A stretch of DNA of 64,000 nucleotides from Tetradesmus obliquus (lineage: Eukaryota; Chlorophyta; Chlorophyceae; Sphaeropleales; Scenedesmaceae), in the NCBI GenBank assembly GCA_030272155.1, contig CP126200.1, positions 4,650,001 to 4,714,000 of the forward strand, in the 5' to 3' direction. The notes below the pieces were generated by a model that did no database searches, was not told where the DNA came from, and saw only the letters and a list, made by a program, of their open reading frames with translations. The translations under genes were made by a program, and so were the position numbers. Below are positions 1 to 12,100 of the stretch, piece by piece. How positions within the stretch are numbered: position 1 is the stretch's first letter; every line of letters begins with the position of its first letter.

Positions 1-155
1 CAATTCCAAGGGTGCGAAAGCGGTATGCGTGCTGAAGGTGGCGCAGCCAATGGTGGTGCACGCGTGCAGGAGCTCTGGCCTTCCACACGCGTTTAGCTTC
101 ACGCGTATCCAGACAAAGCTGCTGCTGCTGCTGCTGCTGCCGTTGCTGCTGCCAG

Positions 156-3100
156 GGCTGGTGTACCGTGGGGCCTACATGGTCAACTGGAGCCCGCGGC
201 TGGGCACTGCTGTGAGTGACCTGGAGGTGGAGTACAGCGAGGAGCCGGGGCACCTGTTCTTCTTTAAGTGAGTGGGGCGGCAAGATATTACCAGCACAAG
301 ACCATGCTTTTGTGAAGGTTACATGTACTGCTGTGAGGGACCTGGAGGTGGAGTACAGCGAGGAGCCGGGACACCTTCAAGTGAGTGAAGCAGTGAGGCA
401 ACAAGGACATTCTGGTTTAGAGGTTTGTAATGAAACACCTGGCGGTGGAGTACAGTGAGGAGCCGGGGCACCTGTTCTTCTGCGAGTGAGCATGGGCTGG
501 GCTTGCAGGCTTTTACTTTTGACAGATACATAATTCGGCACGGGCACTGCGGTTGCAAGGGCAGCACATGTTGTCTTATTTGCTGATGCCAGGAAAGCAC
601 CAGCCCCCTTGTGAATATGCTGTATCCCAGTAACGTCCCAGTGGGATTCAGGTCACCTGCACCTGCTCTTTGTCCTTGTGGCGGGCCTGCCGCTTGTATC
701 AAGTCTCAAGCCTCAGCCGCTCTGCATCCTGCATGTTGGAGCACCACACCTGCTGCATCACTGACATGTCATGCACTGGCCCTGGCTGCGCTGCCCCTCT
801 CTGCTTGTCCAGGTACCCCCTAGCAGACAGTGACACCGAGGAATACCTACCAGTGGCCACCACTCGCCCTGAGACCATCCTTGGTGACACAGCAGTGGCG
901 GTAAACCCTGCGGATGAGCGCTTTAAGGCCTACGTGGGCCGGCGCGTGACAGTGCCCATGTCTGGCGGCCGCACCATCCCTGTCATTGCTGACGACTATG
1001 TTGACATGGAGTTTGGCACAGGCGCGCTGAAGATCACGCCAGGTGGGCTTTGAAATTGTGAAAAGGACTCCTTTTCCACCTTGGAGGTGCCGAGAGTCCA
1101 GGCACACCAGATTTCAAGACATGTTTGTTTAAACTGCACAATGCTTTGCAACAGTGTTATCTGCTCATTACGAGCATCACGAGCCTGGGGGTGAGCTGCG
1201 ACGGCAATACCCTGCAGCGCCTGTCACCTGAACAGTACGCACTGCGGCTGAAGCCGACACAGGTTCTGCTTGATGTTTTGCCACAAACATATCATGTGTC
1301 ACATACTTCATTTCGTGTTGCTGCCCTTTCCTGCAGGCCACGACCCCAATGACTATGAGATCGGCAAGCGCGTGGGCCTGGAGACCATCAACATCATGAA
1401 CAAGGACGGCTCACTCAACGCGGCAGCAGGTGCGGCGGCATGGCGGCAGTGTCTGCGCGGGTGGAGCTTGCCAGCTGCTTGCTTGCGCGCATGCCTGCAT
1501 CTCGTGCTCTGCTGCGTACCTGACTGCCTGTCGTGCACCAGCAGTTTTGCACATAGTAATGCATGATGAAAATGAGCACCTAGTATCTGCTGTTTTCTGT
1601 TCCGCACCAGAGTGTTTGGTAAGGCAACTGTAGACAAGCCGCATGGCATCCTCCAGCGTCAACTGCCTGCTCTGTTCTGTCCCTCTGCACCCAAGCCACA
1701 CCTGGCACGTGCACGTGACAACATATATGCTTGGCGCTCTGCTGGGCTGGCGCACTGCAGGCGCGTATGCGGGCATGGACTGCTTTGATGCAGCTAGGGG
1801 TGCTGCTCCTCTCCCGTTGTGTTGCCTTCCTGCCGGCTTCCGCACGTGAATGCAACTCTTCCGCCTGCTGCATGTGGTGTGCTGCAGGCGCGTATGCTGG
1901 CATGGACCGCTTTGATGCGCGGCAGCAGCTGTGGAAGGACATGGAGGCTGCGGGGCTGGTCATCAAGAAGGAGGCCTACACCACGCGGTGAGCGGCAGGC
2001 AGATGCACAAAATGCCCAAAACACTGTTCTGTGTGTGCCCTAATTGCAGCGCGGGGGCGAGGTGGTAAAGCTTCTGATTAGTGGTTTGTGCGACCTGTGT
2101 GCTTGCACATGACCCAACAACTCACCATGTCCTTCTGCAACTGTGATGTGTGCTCTGCGTGCAGCGTGCCTCGCTTGCAGCATGGTGGCGAGGTTGTTGA
2201 GCCGCTGCATAGCGAGCAGTGGTTAATGCGACCTGCTGGCTTGAACATGACCCAGCAACTCACCTTGTCCCGCTATGCTGTGTGTTCTGTGCAGCGTGCC
2301 CCGCTCGCAGCGTGGGGGCGAGGTTGTGGAGCCCCTGGTCAGCGAGCAGTGGTTTGTGCGCATGGCGCCTCTGGCTGAGCCTGCACTGGCTGCTGTGGCT
2401 GATGGCAGCATCACAATCATGCCGGAGCGCTTCGAGAAGATCTACAACATGTGGCTGGAGAACATCAAGGTGGGCAGGGTTTTGGTTGCCAAAGGGTCAT
2501 GTCCTTTGGTACATGCATGTTAGTTTTGTGGTTACTGAAAGTGATGTTTAAGTTTAGGTCAGCAAGCGGTGGTTTGTGCGCATGGCGCCTCTGGCTGAGC
2601 CTGCACTGGCTGCTGTGGCTGACGGCAGCATCACAATCATGCCGGAGCGCTTTGAGAAGATCTACAACATGTGGCTGGAGAACATCAAGGTGGGCGGGGT
2701 GCTGTTTGCTGTTGCGCTGCACCTTGTACGTGTGTTACTTTGTCCGGCTAGTACCCCTGCCCTGGTCTGACTCTGCAAGTCCTGGTAAAGAGATCTTGCC
2801 GAAGACGAACCGTCGGCAAGGTTTGCATAGCTGGAAGCAAGAAAGCGTTCGCAGAACGCGAGGTTTTATTGGCCCAACCACCCCAAGTGTGCAGGACTCA
2901 GCCACAGGTTGGCAGGATTTCAGTGACCCTCAGCGTGCCGCCTGATGCATGCTTGAAGCGCTACTATCAAACGCACAGCCTGCCAAATCAGCACACACAG
3001 GCTCGCGCATGCACCATAACAATGCTGGAACATTTTCCTACCGGTGCCGCTGTCTGTGCGTTGGGCTGCTGCTGCTTGCATGATTGATGTGTGAGCCGCC

Positions 3101-4461
3101 AGCTGTGGTGGGGCCGCCGTAATCCGGTGCTGCTGCACCGCACACATTGCTGTGCATATGCACCTCCACACATGCATAATGCTCATCCTGAAAGCAGCTG
3201 GTGCATGTGGCTGCTGCTGCTTGCAGGACTGGTGTGTCAGCCGGCAGCTGTGGTGGGGCCACCGCAATCCGGTGCTGCTGCACCGCACACATTGCTGTGC
3301 GCATGCGCTTCTATACATGCATAACGCTTATGCTGAAGCAGCTGCTGGTGCATGTGGCTGCTGCCGCTTGCAGGATTGGTGTGTGAGCCGGCAGCTGTGG
3401 TGGGGCCACCGCATCCCTGTGTGGTACGTGCACGCCAGCCAGGCAGCCGCTGACGCAGCAGAGGAGGGCCGCAGCGACAGGTGAGGGCGGGGCGGTTGCA
3501 TGGTGCACAATAGTTGATGTTTCAACCGCAGTTTCCAACACCTGCCCAGCTGAAAAAGCTGTACTATTCAGGTCCTTGTAAGAACACTTGCCGCAGCTGC
3601 CACATATGCTGCTTGAGTTGTACACAGAAAGCAATTGGATGTTCTTTCCTAGTTCACTGGTCACAATGCTTCGTATGTTGCGGTGTGTTGCTGTTGTCGC
3701 AGGTACATTGTTGCGCGCAACGCGGCAGAGGCAGCAGAGAAGGCAGCAGCGCAGTGGGGCCAAGGGCTGGTGCTGGTGCAGGTAGGCAGTGTGGCCAACA
3801 TGAGACACACAGGTGGCAGCAGCATTACAGACCCAAATAAGGCAACAGCAATGTGTTATGATAAGAGCTGAAGGATAGGTCGGGGTGCCTTATTCTACCA
3901 TCTTACTTGTGGTATGCATGACACTCTGCCTTCATCAGATATGCAGCTAGGTGCTGCCTGCCTCTTGCAAAGGGCACCCTGCACACGGCACATCCACTCT
4001 TCCCATCAGGCAGATGCTGCTGCTGGCCTTGCTGGTATCTTGCAACTGTAGTCCTTCTGTTGTTGTTGCTGTGCTTGCACTGTTTCAGTGTCTCACAGCT
4101 GCCTGTAAAATTTTGAATGTTGTCATTTTTTTGTCTTGCAGGAGCCTGATGTGCTGGACACGTGGTTCAGCAGCGGGCTGTGGCCCTTCAGCACGCTCGG
4201 CTGGCCCAACAGCAGCGCAGCAGACCTGAAGCAGTTCTACCCAACACAGGTGACCGCCGAGCTACAGCGCAGCGCTGCACACAGCATGCTGCGAATTGCT
4301 GCTGGCTTACGTGGAGTCACTGCCATCTGGTTGACAGAGCAGGCAGTGGTTTGTGTTGCCTTGTTGGCTCCTCCTGTACACCTGCTACACTGCTTCAAGC
4401 CGTCTAATGCTTGCTGCTGCTGCTGCCGGCGCAGGTGCTGGAGACTGGCCACGACATCCTG

Positions 4462-4493
<32 letters not shown>

Positions 4494-7400
4494 CATCGGG
4501 CTCACAGGCCAGGTGCGCTGGCGGCTGCTGCTGCTGCTGCTGCGAATGAACTTCCAGGCGCATGCCAGCAACATCATTAACTAGTGCTGTTTATCAAGGC
4601 CGTGACAGCAGTCCGTTTCATCCCCATATGCTGCTGCATCTGTCATGCGTTCTGTCACCGGGTTTGTTGTACCACTCCACTGTACTGCCTGACATGCATT
4701 GTACCGCCTGCATAGCACTGTCTGACATGCATGTGTACTGCTTCAGGCCCCGTTCAGCACGGTGTACCTGCACGGCCTGGTGCGTGATGACAAGGGCCGC
4801 AAGATGAGCAAGAGCCTGGGCAATGTGATCGACCCGCTGGATGTGGTGGCACAGTACGGCACTGACGCGCTGCGCTTCACCATGGCCACAGGTGAAACAG
4901 AGATATATGTGACTGATGTACGGCAGCCGTTTGTGTAACTTTAAAGTTGTTTGAATTTGATGTGTAGCTTGCCTCAAGCCAGCTTGAATTGCATACGGCT
5001 GCGCGCCCGTGCATGTCTCAGGTCACTGCATCGTTTTCAGGTCGCTGCTGTTCCTGCACCGCTGCGCTACCGCCCTGCAGGCACCACTGCCGGCCAGGAC
5101 CTGAACCTCTCACTGGACCGCGTGAATTCCAACAGGAACTTCACAAACAAGCTGTGGAACGCCGGGAAGTTCATACTGTTCCAGCTGGAGGGCGTTAGTG
5201 ACGCGGAGTGGCAGCAGCTGTCGGGCGCGGACTTCAGCAGCAGCAGCAGCTGGCAGGGCCTTAGCCTGAGCGACCGATGGGTGCTGTCCAGTTTGCACCA
5301 GGTGCGCAATTGGCGGTTGTGTTTGCTGCTGTTTGACAAAGCGTGGAAGGAAAGGTTGACCTGGCTGCAGCGCGTTGATTCGGTGGCAGCCTGCCAGGAG
5401 CACGTAAACACCTGCTCATTCACTTTGACCTGTGGATGTGCCTTCTGTCAGGCATGTTTGTGTGCCTGGCTGCAGCTTTTCCCCAGGCTTGCCAGGACTG
5501 CTTACTGCCACCTGCTGCTGCTGTGTGACCTGCGTGTGTTGACTACTGCAGCTTGTTGACCAGGTCACGGCCTGCCAAGAGCTTCGACTTCAACGAGGCC
5601 GGCCAGGAGCACCTCAACACCTGCTGCTGCTGCTGCTGCTGCTGCATCTGCTGCTTGACCTTGTGTTTGCCTCTTCTGTTTGACCTTGCTGCAGCTTGTT
5701 GACCAGGTCACGGCCTGCCAGGAGCGCTTCGACTTCAACGAGGCAGGCCAGGCGCTTTACAGCTGGGCCTGGGGCGAGTTTGCGGACTGGTGAGCGGCCG
5801 CTGGCGCAGCTGCAATGCAGTCACATTCATCAATCTTGTTGCTTGATGCCGAGAACTATGGGGCCCTGCGCGGCGATATGTGTGGTTCTTCTGGGATGCC
5901 GCTGGGTATGCGAGTAGTACTATGCGGCCAGGGGTATGCAGGCTGGCATTTGTTGCACGGCCATGCGACACAGCAGCTCTTGCTGCGGCGCTGTGAACCA
6001 TACCATTGATCACGCTGGTGCTGCTGCTGCTGCTGCTGCCATCGCCGCCGCCGCCGCCGCTGCTGCTGCTGCTGCTGCTGCTGCAGGTACGTGGAGGCCT
6101 CCAAGGCGCGCCTGTACAGCGCCAACTTCAGCAGCGTCAGCAGCGTAGAAGACCCAGATGGCGGCGGCAGCGCAGTCAGTGCTGACCCACATGCAGCCGG
6201 CGTGACGCGTGGCGTGCTGGTGTATGCGTTCAACGTGCTGCTGCGGCTGGTGCACCCCTTCATGCCCTTCATCACTGAGGAGCTGTGGCAGGTGAGGTTC
6301 TTGAGGGTTTGCTTTTCTTTGATTTTTGTGCAGTGGGTTTGGGTAGATTTGCTGTCATCGTGTTGCTTGTCTGCACAAGGCTGTTTTTTAAGCTACGTGT
6401 CCTGCTACCTATCCTGCTACATAGCGCTAACAGACGTTTGAGGTGGTGGGGGGAGGGCTGTGTTCAACGTGCTGCTGCGGCTGGTGCACCCCTTCATGCC
6501 CTTCATACCGAGGAGCTGTGGCAGGTGCGGTTGATATACAAGGTTCAAATCGATGTACAAGGTTCAGACATAAAGCTCTGCACGGCCGAAGTCAGGTAGC
6601 AGCAGGAATGTACAAGGTTGAGATTGATGCACAAGTTGAGACACAGAGCTCTTGCACGTCTGACGTCAGGTAGCAGGATGGCTGTACACCTGCTGTGCCA
6701 CACCTTGCTCCTAGCTCGCGCACTGGTGTGCCTTTGACTCAAAACTACATTTACCCTTCATTGTCCTCCTACCGGCCGCGCTCGCTCAGTGACCCTGCTT
6801 CATATGCTTCATATATATCTTCGCTCTGATGCAGGCGCTGCCGCACCAAGGTGTCACTCTGATGAAGGCAGCATGGCCCAGCCATGAGGCAGCGGTTGAT
6901 GCAGCAGCAGTCACGCAGTTTGAGCAGCTCAAGGAGCTGGTGCGCGGCGTGAGGAATGCACGCACCGAGTACGGCCTGGAGCAGGCGCGCAAGGTATGAG
7001 GCCACCTCACACATGGAGGGTCTACGAAAATGTGGTTTCATGCGAGGCCTGCCACCATGTAAAGCAGCTGTCGCGCACTGCGTACGGCCTAAAGCAGGCG
7101 TGCAAGGTATGGCGGCTGTTGCTGTTGCGCTGCCGAACTTGCATATGCTGTGTTTCATGGCATCTTGTGTTGTTTGTGCTGCTGTGTTGTGCCCTGCCAC
7201 GAGCTGCTTAAGCTACTTGCCAAGTCTCAGCAAGGTGGTGCCGCTGCTGTTTCAGCATAGACGGGTCACCTACTTGCTGTGTTCTGCTCTGTTCTGAACA
7301 CCAGCCTGCTGCTTTGCTGGCTGCAACATGTGCCTGAGCTGCGGTCATTGCCCAGCAGCAGCAGACCCAAATTTTCTGACGCATGTCCTGCTGCTGAAGC

Positions 7401-8632
7401 CTGCTGCTGCTTGCATTGTCGGTGACAGGTGGCTGCCGTGCTGGTGGTGAGCGACCAACAGCTGCAAGAAGTTGCATTGTATGACTTACGCCCTGATGCC
7501 GCGCTGTTTTGTTTGCATGTGCTGTCGCCTGCCAGGTGGCTGCCGTGCTGGTGGTGATCGACCCCCAGCTGCGCAAGGTTATAATGGAAACCCTTGTGAC
7601 TTAAGCCCTGCTGCTGCACTGGTTTGTTTATCTGTGCTGTCGCCTGCCAGGTGGCTGCCGTGCTGGTGGTGAGCGACCCGCAGCTGCGGGAGGTCATGCA
7701 GCAGGAGCTGCCCGTGGTGTGCCTGCTGGCAAAGCTGGAGCCAAGCAAGGTGAGGTTGGTGTGCTGTGCTTTTCAAGTTCAGCACTGCCTGCACGCGTTG
7801 ACTAAAATTGTGATGGGTCGAACAAGTCAACTTTGGCGCCTGCCAAGCGCCGCCCGCTGTGGTCTGCACCATTTGTTTACTCTGACATCAGGCATCCAGC
7901 AAATCACACAGGTCTCACAGGTATTGACTGGTGCTGGCATCTGGCTGAGCCATCAACTTTTCAACACCTCGTGCCGCAGGTGTCTGTGGTGGGCAGCGCT
8001 GAAGAGGCGTCTGCGGCAGCGCCTGCAGGCGGCTGCGTGAGTGTGGTGGTGAATGAGGGCCTGCAGCTGCTGCTGCCGCTGGCTGGGCTGTTTGACGTGG
8101 ACAAGGAGCTGGCGCGGCTGACCAAGCAGAAAGCAAAGGTGGGCCTTGCTATACATTTGCACTGGCAGTTGAGCTGGGTACACGCGGGACTCGATGCATC
8201 TGTGAAGTGAAGAGAGCTATATACAGCGGTCAAGTGTTTTGGCGTGTTTGCGGGTGTCGCATCGCCCTGCAGCTACGCTTGTTCTCCGCTGCATGCAGCT
8301 GGGGTTCAGCAACAGTCCGTTCTGCTGTTTTTTGCATGCCTGCCAGTGGCGGCCGGCCGTTCTAGCCTGGGCAGTAAGCAATTCGCGTCACACATCACAC
8401 AGCATCACACACTGACGCAGCAATCATCAATTCAACTGTCTGTTACGTTGTCAATGTGCAGGTGGAGAAAGAGCTTGGGGGCATCATGGGCCGCCTGAAT
8501 AATTCCAAGTTCGTTGAGAAGGCGTCAGCTGACTACATCGCTGAAGTGCGGGGACAGGCAGCAGACGCGCAGGACAGGCTCAGCAGCATAGAGCAGAAGC
8601 TGGCGCAGGTGCAGGCGCTGAAGCAGCAATAG
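156..8632 (+). CDS. Valyl-tRNA synthetase, organellar (cyanobacterial/EMB2247-like) type, 5' partial
   Basis: Charges tRNA-Val with valine, most likely in chloroplast and/or mitochondrion. Exons that join in phase: 156-267, 813-1042, 1337-1429, 1888-1987, 2295-2469, 3374-3480, 3703-3781, 4142-4249, 4435-4512, 4747-4891, 5081-5301, 5695-5789, 6087-6291, 6835-6993, 7651-7749, 7980-8138, 8462-8632, giving 777 residues to the TAG. Visible landmarks in order: [20 protein letters not shown]; editing-domain [11 protein letters not shown] and [68 protein letters not shown]; the class-I KMSKS loop at 4801-4815; [21 protein letters not shown]; and the C-terminal coiled-coil arm ([13 protein letters not shown]). 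The HIGH motif and N-terminus lie upstream of the window. Residues match the plant chloroplast enzyme better than the cytosolic one (from memory of family sequences). The first 155 bases look like intron ending in a CTG-rich acceptor. Introns hold many exon fragments, listed separately. Confidence 0.95.
331..488 (+). repeat. Two intronic echoes of the 3' end of the first visible ValRS exon
   Basis: The stretch encoding [13 protein letters not shown] at the end of exon 156-267 recurs at about 331-380 and 435-486. Each copy ends at a usable donor (GTGAGTG at 381, GTGAGC at 487). The copies carry base changes and small indels, so they are decayed rather than fresh. They are donor-side echoes: exon end plus start of intron. 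Confidence 0.85.
1747..1795 (+). repeat. Intronic echo of the 5' end of ValRS exon 1888-1987
   Basis: A CTGCAG acceptor followed by codons for [10 protein letters not shown] duplicates the start of the exon at 1888 ([10 protein letters not shown]). This acceptor-side echo lies about 130 bases before the real exon and soon diverges. Confidence 0.8.
2045..2228 (+). repeat. Two acceptor-side echoes of ValRS exon 2295-2469
   Basis: Copies of the exon start (RGGEVVEPL...SEQW) lie at about 2047-2093 and 2162-2228, each after a CAG. The first has lost the frame beyond VV; the second is close to the real exon for about 65 bases. With the real exon and the copy at 2560-2689 this makes four related blocks within 650 bases. 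Confidence 0.85.
2560..2689 (+). repeat. Near-identical donor-side duplicate of ValRS exon 2295-2469
   Basis: The 3' two thirds of the exon, encoding [17 protein letters not shown] through MWLENIK, is repeated almost base for base and ends at the same donor, AAG|GTGGGC. It lacks the exon's first part but begins in QW codons. The few differences are mostly third-position changes, so this is a young duplication. A splice from a preceding acceptor could use it in place of the upstream copy's 3' half. Confidence 0.9.
3079..3290 (+). repeat. Two acceptor-side echoes of ValRS exon 3374-3480
   Basis: CVSRQLWWG coding blocks at about 3085-3130 and 3227-3290 precede the real exon ([18 protein letters not shown]). 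Flanking intron is copied too: all three units share the run through [12 protein letters not shown] sequence and a TGCTGCTTGCAG-like acceptor. The period is about 145 bases. Confidence 0.88.
5550..5625 (+). repeat. Acceptor-side echo of ValRS exon 5695-5789
   Basis: CTGCAG followed by LLDQVTACQ and then [12 protein letters not shown] codons, with a small deletion that shifts frame in the middle, duplicates the exon at 5695. A (CTG)n tract separates the copy from the real exon. Confidence 0.85.
6461..6531 (+). repeat. Donor-side echo of ValRS exon 6087-6291
   Basis: [14 protein letters not shown]...EELWQ coding sequence is repeated downstream of the exon, ending in a CAG|GTGCGG donor like the original. 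One base is missing in the ITEE region, so the copy is out of frame. Confidence 0.85.
7045..7110 (+). repeat. Donor-side echo of ValRS exon 6835-6993
   Basis: The exon end ([17 protein letters not shown]) recurs as a diverged block ending AAG|GTATGG. It keeps the donor and loses coding similarity upstream. Confidence 0.8.
7428..7580 (+). repeat. Two acceptor-side echoes of ValRS exon 7651-7749
   Basis: VAAVLVV(S/I)D(Q/P)QLR coding blocks at about 7430-7472 and 7536-7578 precede the real exon at 7651. All three follow a similar acceptor region and the units repeat about every 110 bases, so intron and exon start were copied as one block. Confidence 0.88.
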
Positions 8633-9175
8633 CAGCAGCAGCAGCAGAAGCAGGAGCAGCAGCGCGGCATTGGTGTGATACGTGATGCGAAGAGATAGTG
8701 TGTCGAGACAAACATGATCAGCTCATGAGCTGGCTGGTGGCGGTCAAGTCCAGATTGAGTCACTTGGGAGTTGGGCACGTTAGCCATGTGCATGGTCATC
8801 TTGGATAACGTGGGATTCCGTGTGTGGCCCGGGCTTGGCTGCTGTTATGGTCATGTGTTGTGAGTGAGGTGTAATACTGGTCACCAGCGCTGCACCACTT
8901 TCCTGTGTGGACAACATGTTGAATGGCTAGCGTGCAGCACAATGCGTGCTGTCGGATCGAAATGAATTGGTGCAAGCAAGATCGTTCAAGAAGCATAAAA
9001 AAGGAGCAAGGGTGCCTCGGGAATTGGGGGTGAAGCGTCTGTTCACCTGCCTTGGATTACTGACCATGGGTTACTGACCATGCCTTCAGCAAGTCGCACG
9101 CCATCCGACCAGTGACTTGCGGTTTTGCAATACTAGAAGCAATTCTTCGAAGAGCTTGTGAAGCAACCAAGCCTA
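8633..9175. other. Intergenic region between ValRS and alpha/beta hydrolase
   Basis: Contains the ValRS 3'UTR with a candidate TGTAA poly(A) signal at 8870-8874 and, presumably, the promoter and 5'UTR of the next gene. A CAG-rich tract follows the ValRS stop. I see no RNA gene or convincing coding sequence. Confidence 0.6.
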
Positions 9176-12100
9176 ATGGCGTTCAGTACGCTAGCACCAC
9201 AGAAGGGCTGTCTCAGACATTGCAGTTTACGTGCTCCTGTGCGCACAAGGATACTAAGAGCAGCTGTACGTTGCGATGCATCAAACAGAACCGAGATCAA
9301 ACCTGGCGTGTTTGAGGGGTGAGTGGTTACAGCAGCAGCACCATCAGCAGGACTCGCTCTTCTAAAGAGCCTGAGCACCGTTGCATCATCAGGACCCTGT
9401 ATATGCAGGATTCTTATGTTTTGACTTGTAAGTGAAGTCCGAAGCCTGTCTGGCTATGTTAGCAAGGCGCATGAGCACATTAGTCACCACAATGTCAGGC
9501 TCGAACTGCTGCTTTTCAGCTGCTGCCAGCCACCCCTTGATTAGCAAACAGCAGTAGCGCATCACCTTTGTGCACGGGTGCCGTGGCTAATGCTAATGTA
9601 ACAGTTCAAAACATCCAGGCCATAGGGTTGCATAGCCCAGCACACGCGTCTTCCTGACAGCCCTGCACCCTGCCTGCCTTGCTGCAGGTACTGGCAGTGG
9701 CAGGGGCACAAGATTAGGTACCAGTGCAGCGGAGATAGTGGCGAGCCCGTGCTGCTGGTGCATGGCTTTGGCGGCAACTGGTGAGCAGCACAGCAGTGGT
9801 CTTGCTGAGGCGCAGCGGGCAGCAGAGGGCATTCTGTGTGCATGGCATCCTAGAGGTATCTCTGGAGATACACTTGCTGTCTGGTGGTGCACCAGCAAGG
9901 GCGCAATCTTGCACTAGCGGTGAACTCTTGGGGTGCTCACAATGTCTGGTTTGTGCTAGCCGCCCGTGAATGAAACAGAGACAGCCACTGTTTCAGCCCG
10001 AAGGTAGCCCGCAGTGCACAGACGCCGCACACTGCAGCAGCATCAGCGTCGCAAACGTGCCCTGTTTATGCTTACTGCCTCTGTGTATGTCACTACCTAC
10101 CCTGTGCGCAGCGACCACTGGCGCAAGAACACACCGCAGCTAGGGCAGCGCTTCAGGGCCTTTTCCATAGACCTGCTTGGCTACGGCTTTAGTGACAAGC
10201 CTGACCCTAGGCAAGCCCCACCCAACTCCATCTACAACTTTGACAACTGGGGGCAGCAGCTGGTGGACTTCACTGAGCAAGTGATTGGGGCGCCAGCCTA
10301 CATCAGCTGCAACTCAGTCGGAGGTGCGCGGAGTGGTTTGTTGATGGCGGGGCACGTAGTATATTTGCTAGCCTAGAACGTCGCAGCTGTGCAGCTGCAG
10401 CCAGGAAGTATCGCAGGGACACTTGAGGTGCAGCAGCAGCAGCGGTGGCAGGGGTCGTGGCAGCAGCTGGCTGTAGCAACATCTACAACTTTGACAACTG
10501 GCAGCAGCTGGTGGACTTCACCAAGGAAATCTTTGGGGCGCCAGCATACATCAGCTGCAACTCAGTCGGAGGTGCGCAGGGGACATGGTGTAGGTGTAGG
10601 CTGAGCAGGTTGCTGGCGCGCCAGCTTTCATGCGCGTTCAACTCAGTCAGAGGTGCGCGGCGTCGCGTCGTGTAGTTGAGGGTTGAGCAGGTCGCTGGCG
10701 CGAGCAGAGACTGGGGCACCAGCATACGTCAGCTGCCACTCATTGAGAGGTGCGCGCAGTGACGCTGTGGGGGTGGTGCAAGAAGGGTTGTGCTAGGCCG
10801 TGAATGTCACTGCAGTACGGCTTTCAACAGGAAGCAGGGAGCGCAGAAATGCAGCACAAACTCGCACCAACCAACCGACAAACGTGCACATCCTGCTGCC
10901 CGCTGCAGGCTTGGCTGGCCTGAAGGCAGGCATCCTGCGGCCAGACCTGGTGCGCGGCGTGCAGCTGATCAACATCAGCCTCAGGGGTTTGCACGTGGAG
11001 CGGCAGCAGCCCTGGCAGCGGCCGCTGGTGGCAGCCTTCCAGCGCTTGCTGCGGTGAGTGGCATGCTGCTTGGTGTTCTTCTTGTCAAGGCAACATGGAC
11101 AAAGCACCTGGCGTTGCACGCTGCATGGCATGTGCAACGGCATGTAGCGCAACTGCATCGCGCAGTTGCTGCTGCGCCCGAATGGCCTGGACCTTTGTGT
11201 TGTTTTGGGATGTTCATGGAGCGCACGCCGGCCTCATGCTTGAGATCTGCTGTGTGCACAGCCCTGGCAGCGGCCGCTGGTGGCAGCCTTCCAGCGCTTG
11301 CTGCGGTGAGTTGCTTGCTGCTGTCGTTTGTTGTGACGTTGTGGTCAGTAATGAGGGAAAACAAGCTTATGGTGTTGCATGTTGCGTGACGAGCAGTGGC
11401 ATGTGCAGTGTGCCTGCGATGCGCAGTTGCTGCTGTGCGCAACCGGCTGGACTTTCACGTTGCCATGAATGTTGCAGCAGCCCTGGCAGCAACCCCTGGT
11501 GGCAGCCTTCCAGCGCTTGCTGCGGTGAGTGGGTGGCAGCTTTGTGGTTTTTTTGGTTGAAGATGTGAATGTGGTGTTACACGATGCGTGGCAGGTGCCG
11601 CAGCACATGGTGCAACTGTGTCGCGCAGTTGCAGCTGCGCCCGGATGCTCTGGACTGTCATGTTGCTTCAGATGTTGTTGGAGCCCACGCACCCCTCATG
11701 CCAGGTGTGTGAGCACAGGTGGGGGCTCTCGTGATCTAGCATTGCTGGAAGGTGCGCAGCTGTGCATTTGACTCCAATAAAAAGTGTATTTTTACAGCCC
11801 TGGCAGCGGCCCCTGGGGGCAGCCTTCCAGCGCCTGCTGCGGCGAGTTGGCTGCTGCTGCGTAATCTTGATTAGTAATGACGTCACAGTACTATACAGAG
11901 GATTAGCATGGTGCACCTGCCACACGCACCTGCTGCTGCTCGTGAAAGGCCTAGACTAATGTGTTGCTTTCAGCAGCTGCAGCAGGCTGCCGGAGCTGGG
12001 CTGGGGCTTGAATGATGTTCATAGGTACATATGGCACTTGCACGCCTCATGCCTGCGACAACCGTCTCCTATGCTGCTGCTGCATTGTGCCGTGCTGCTG

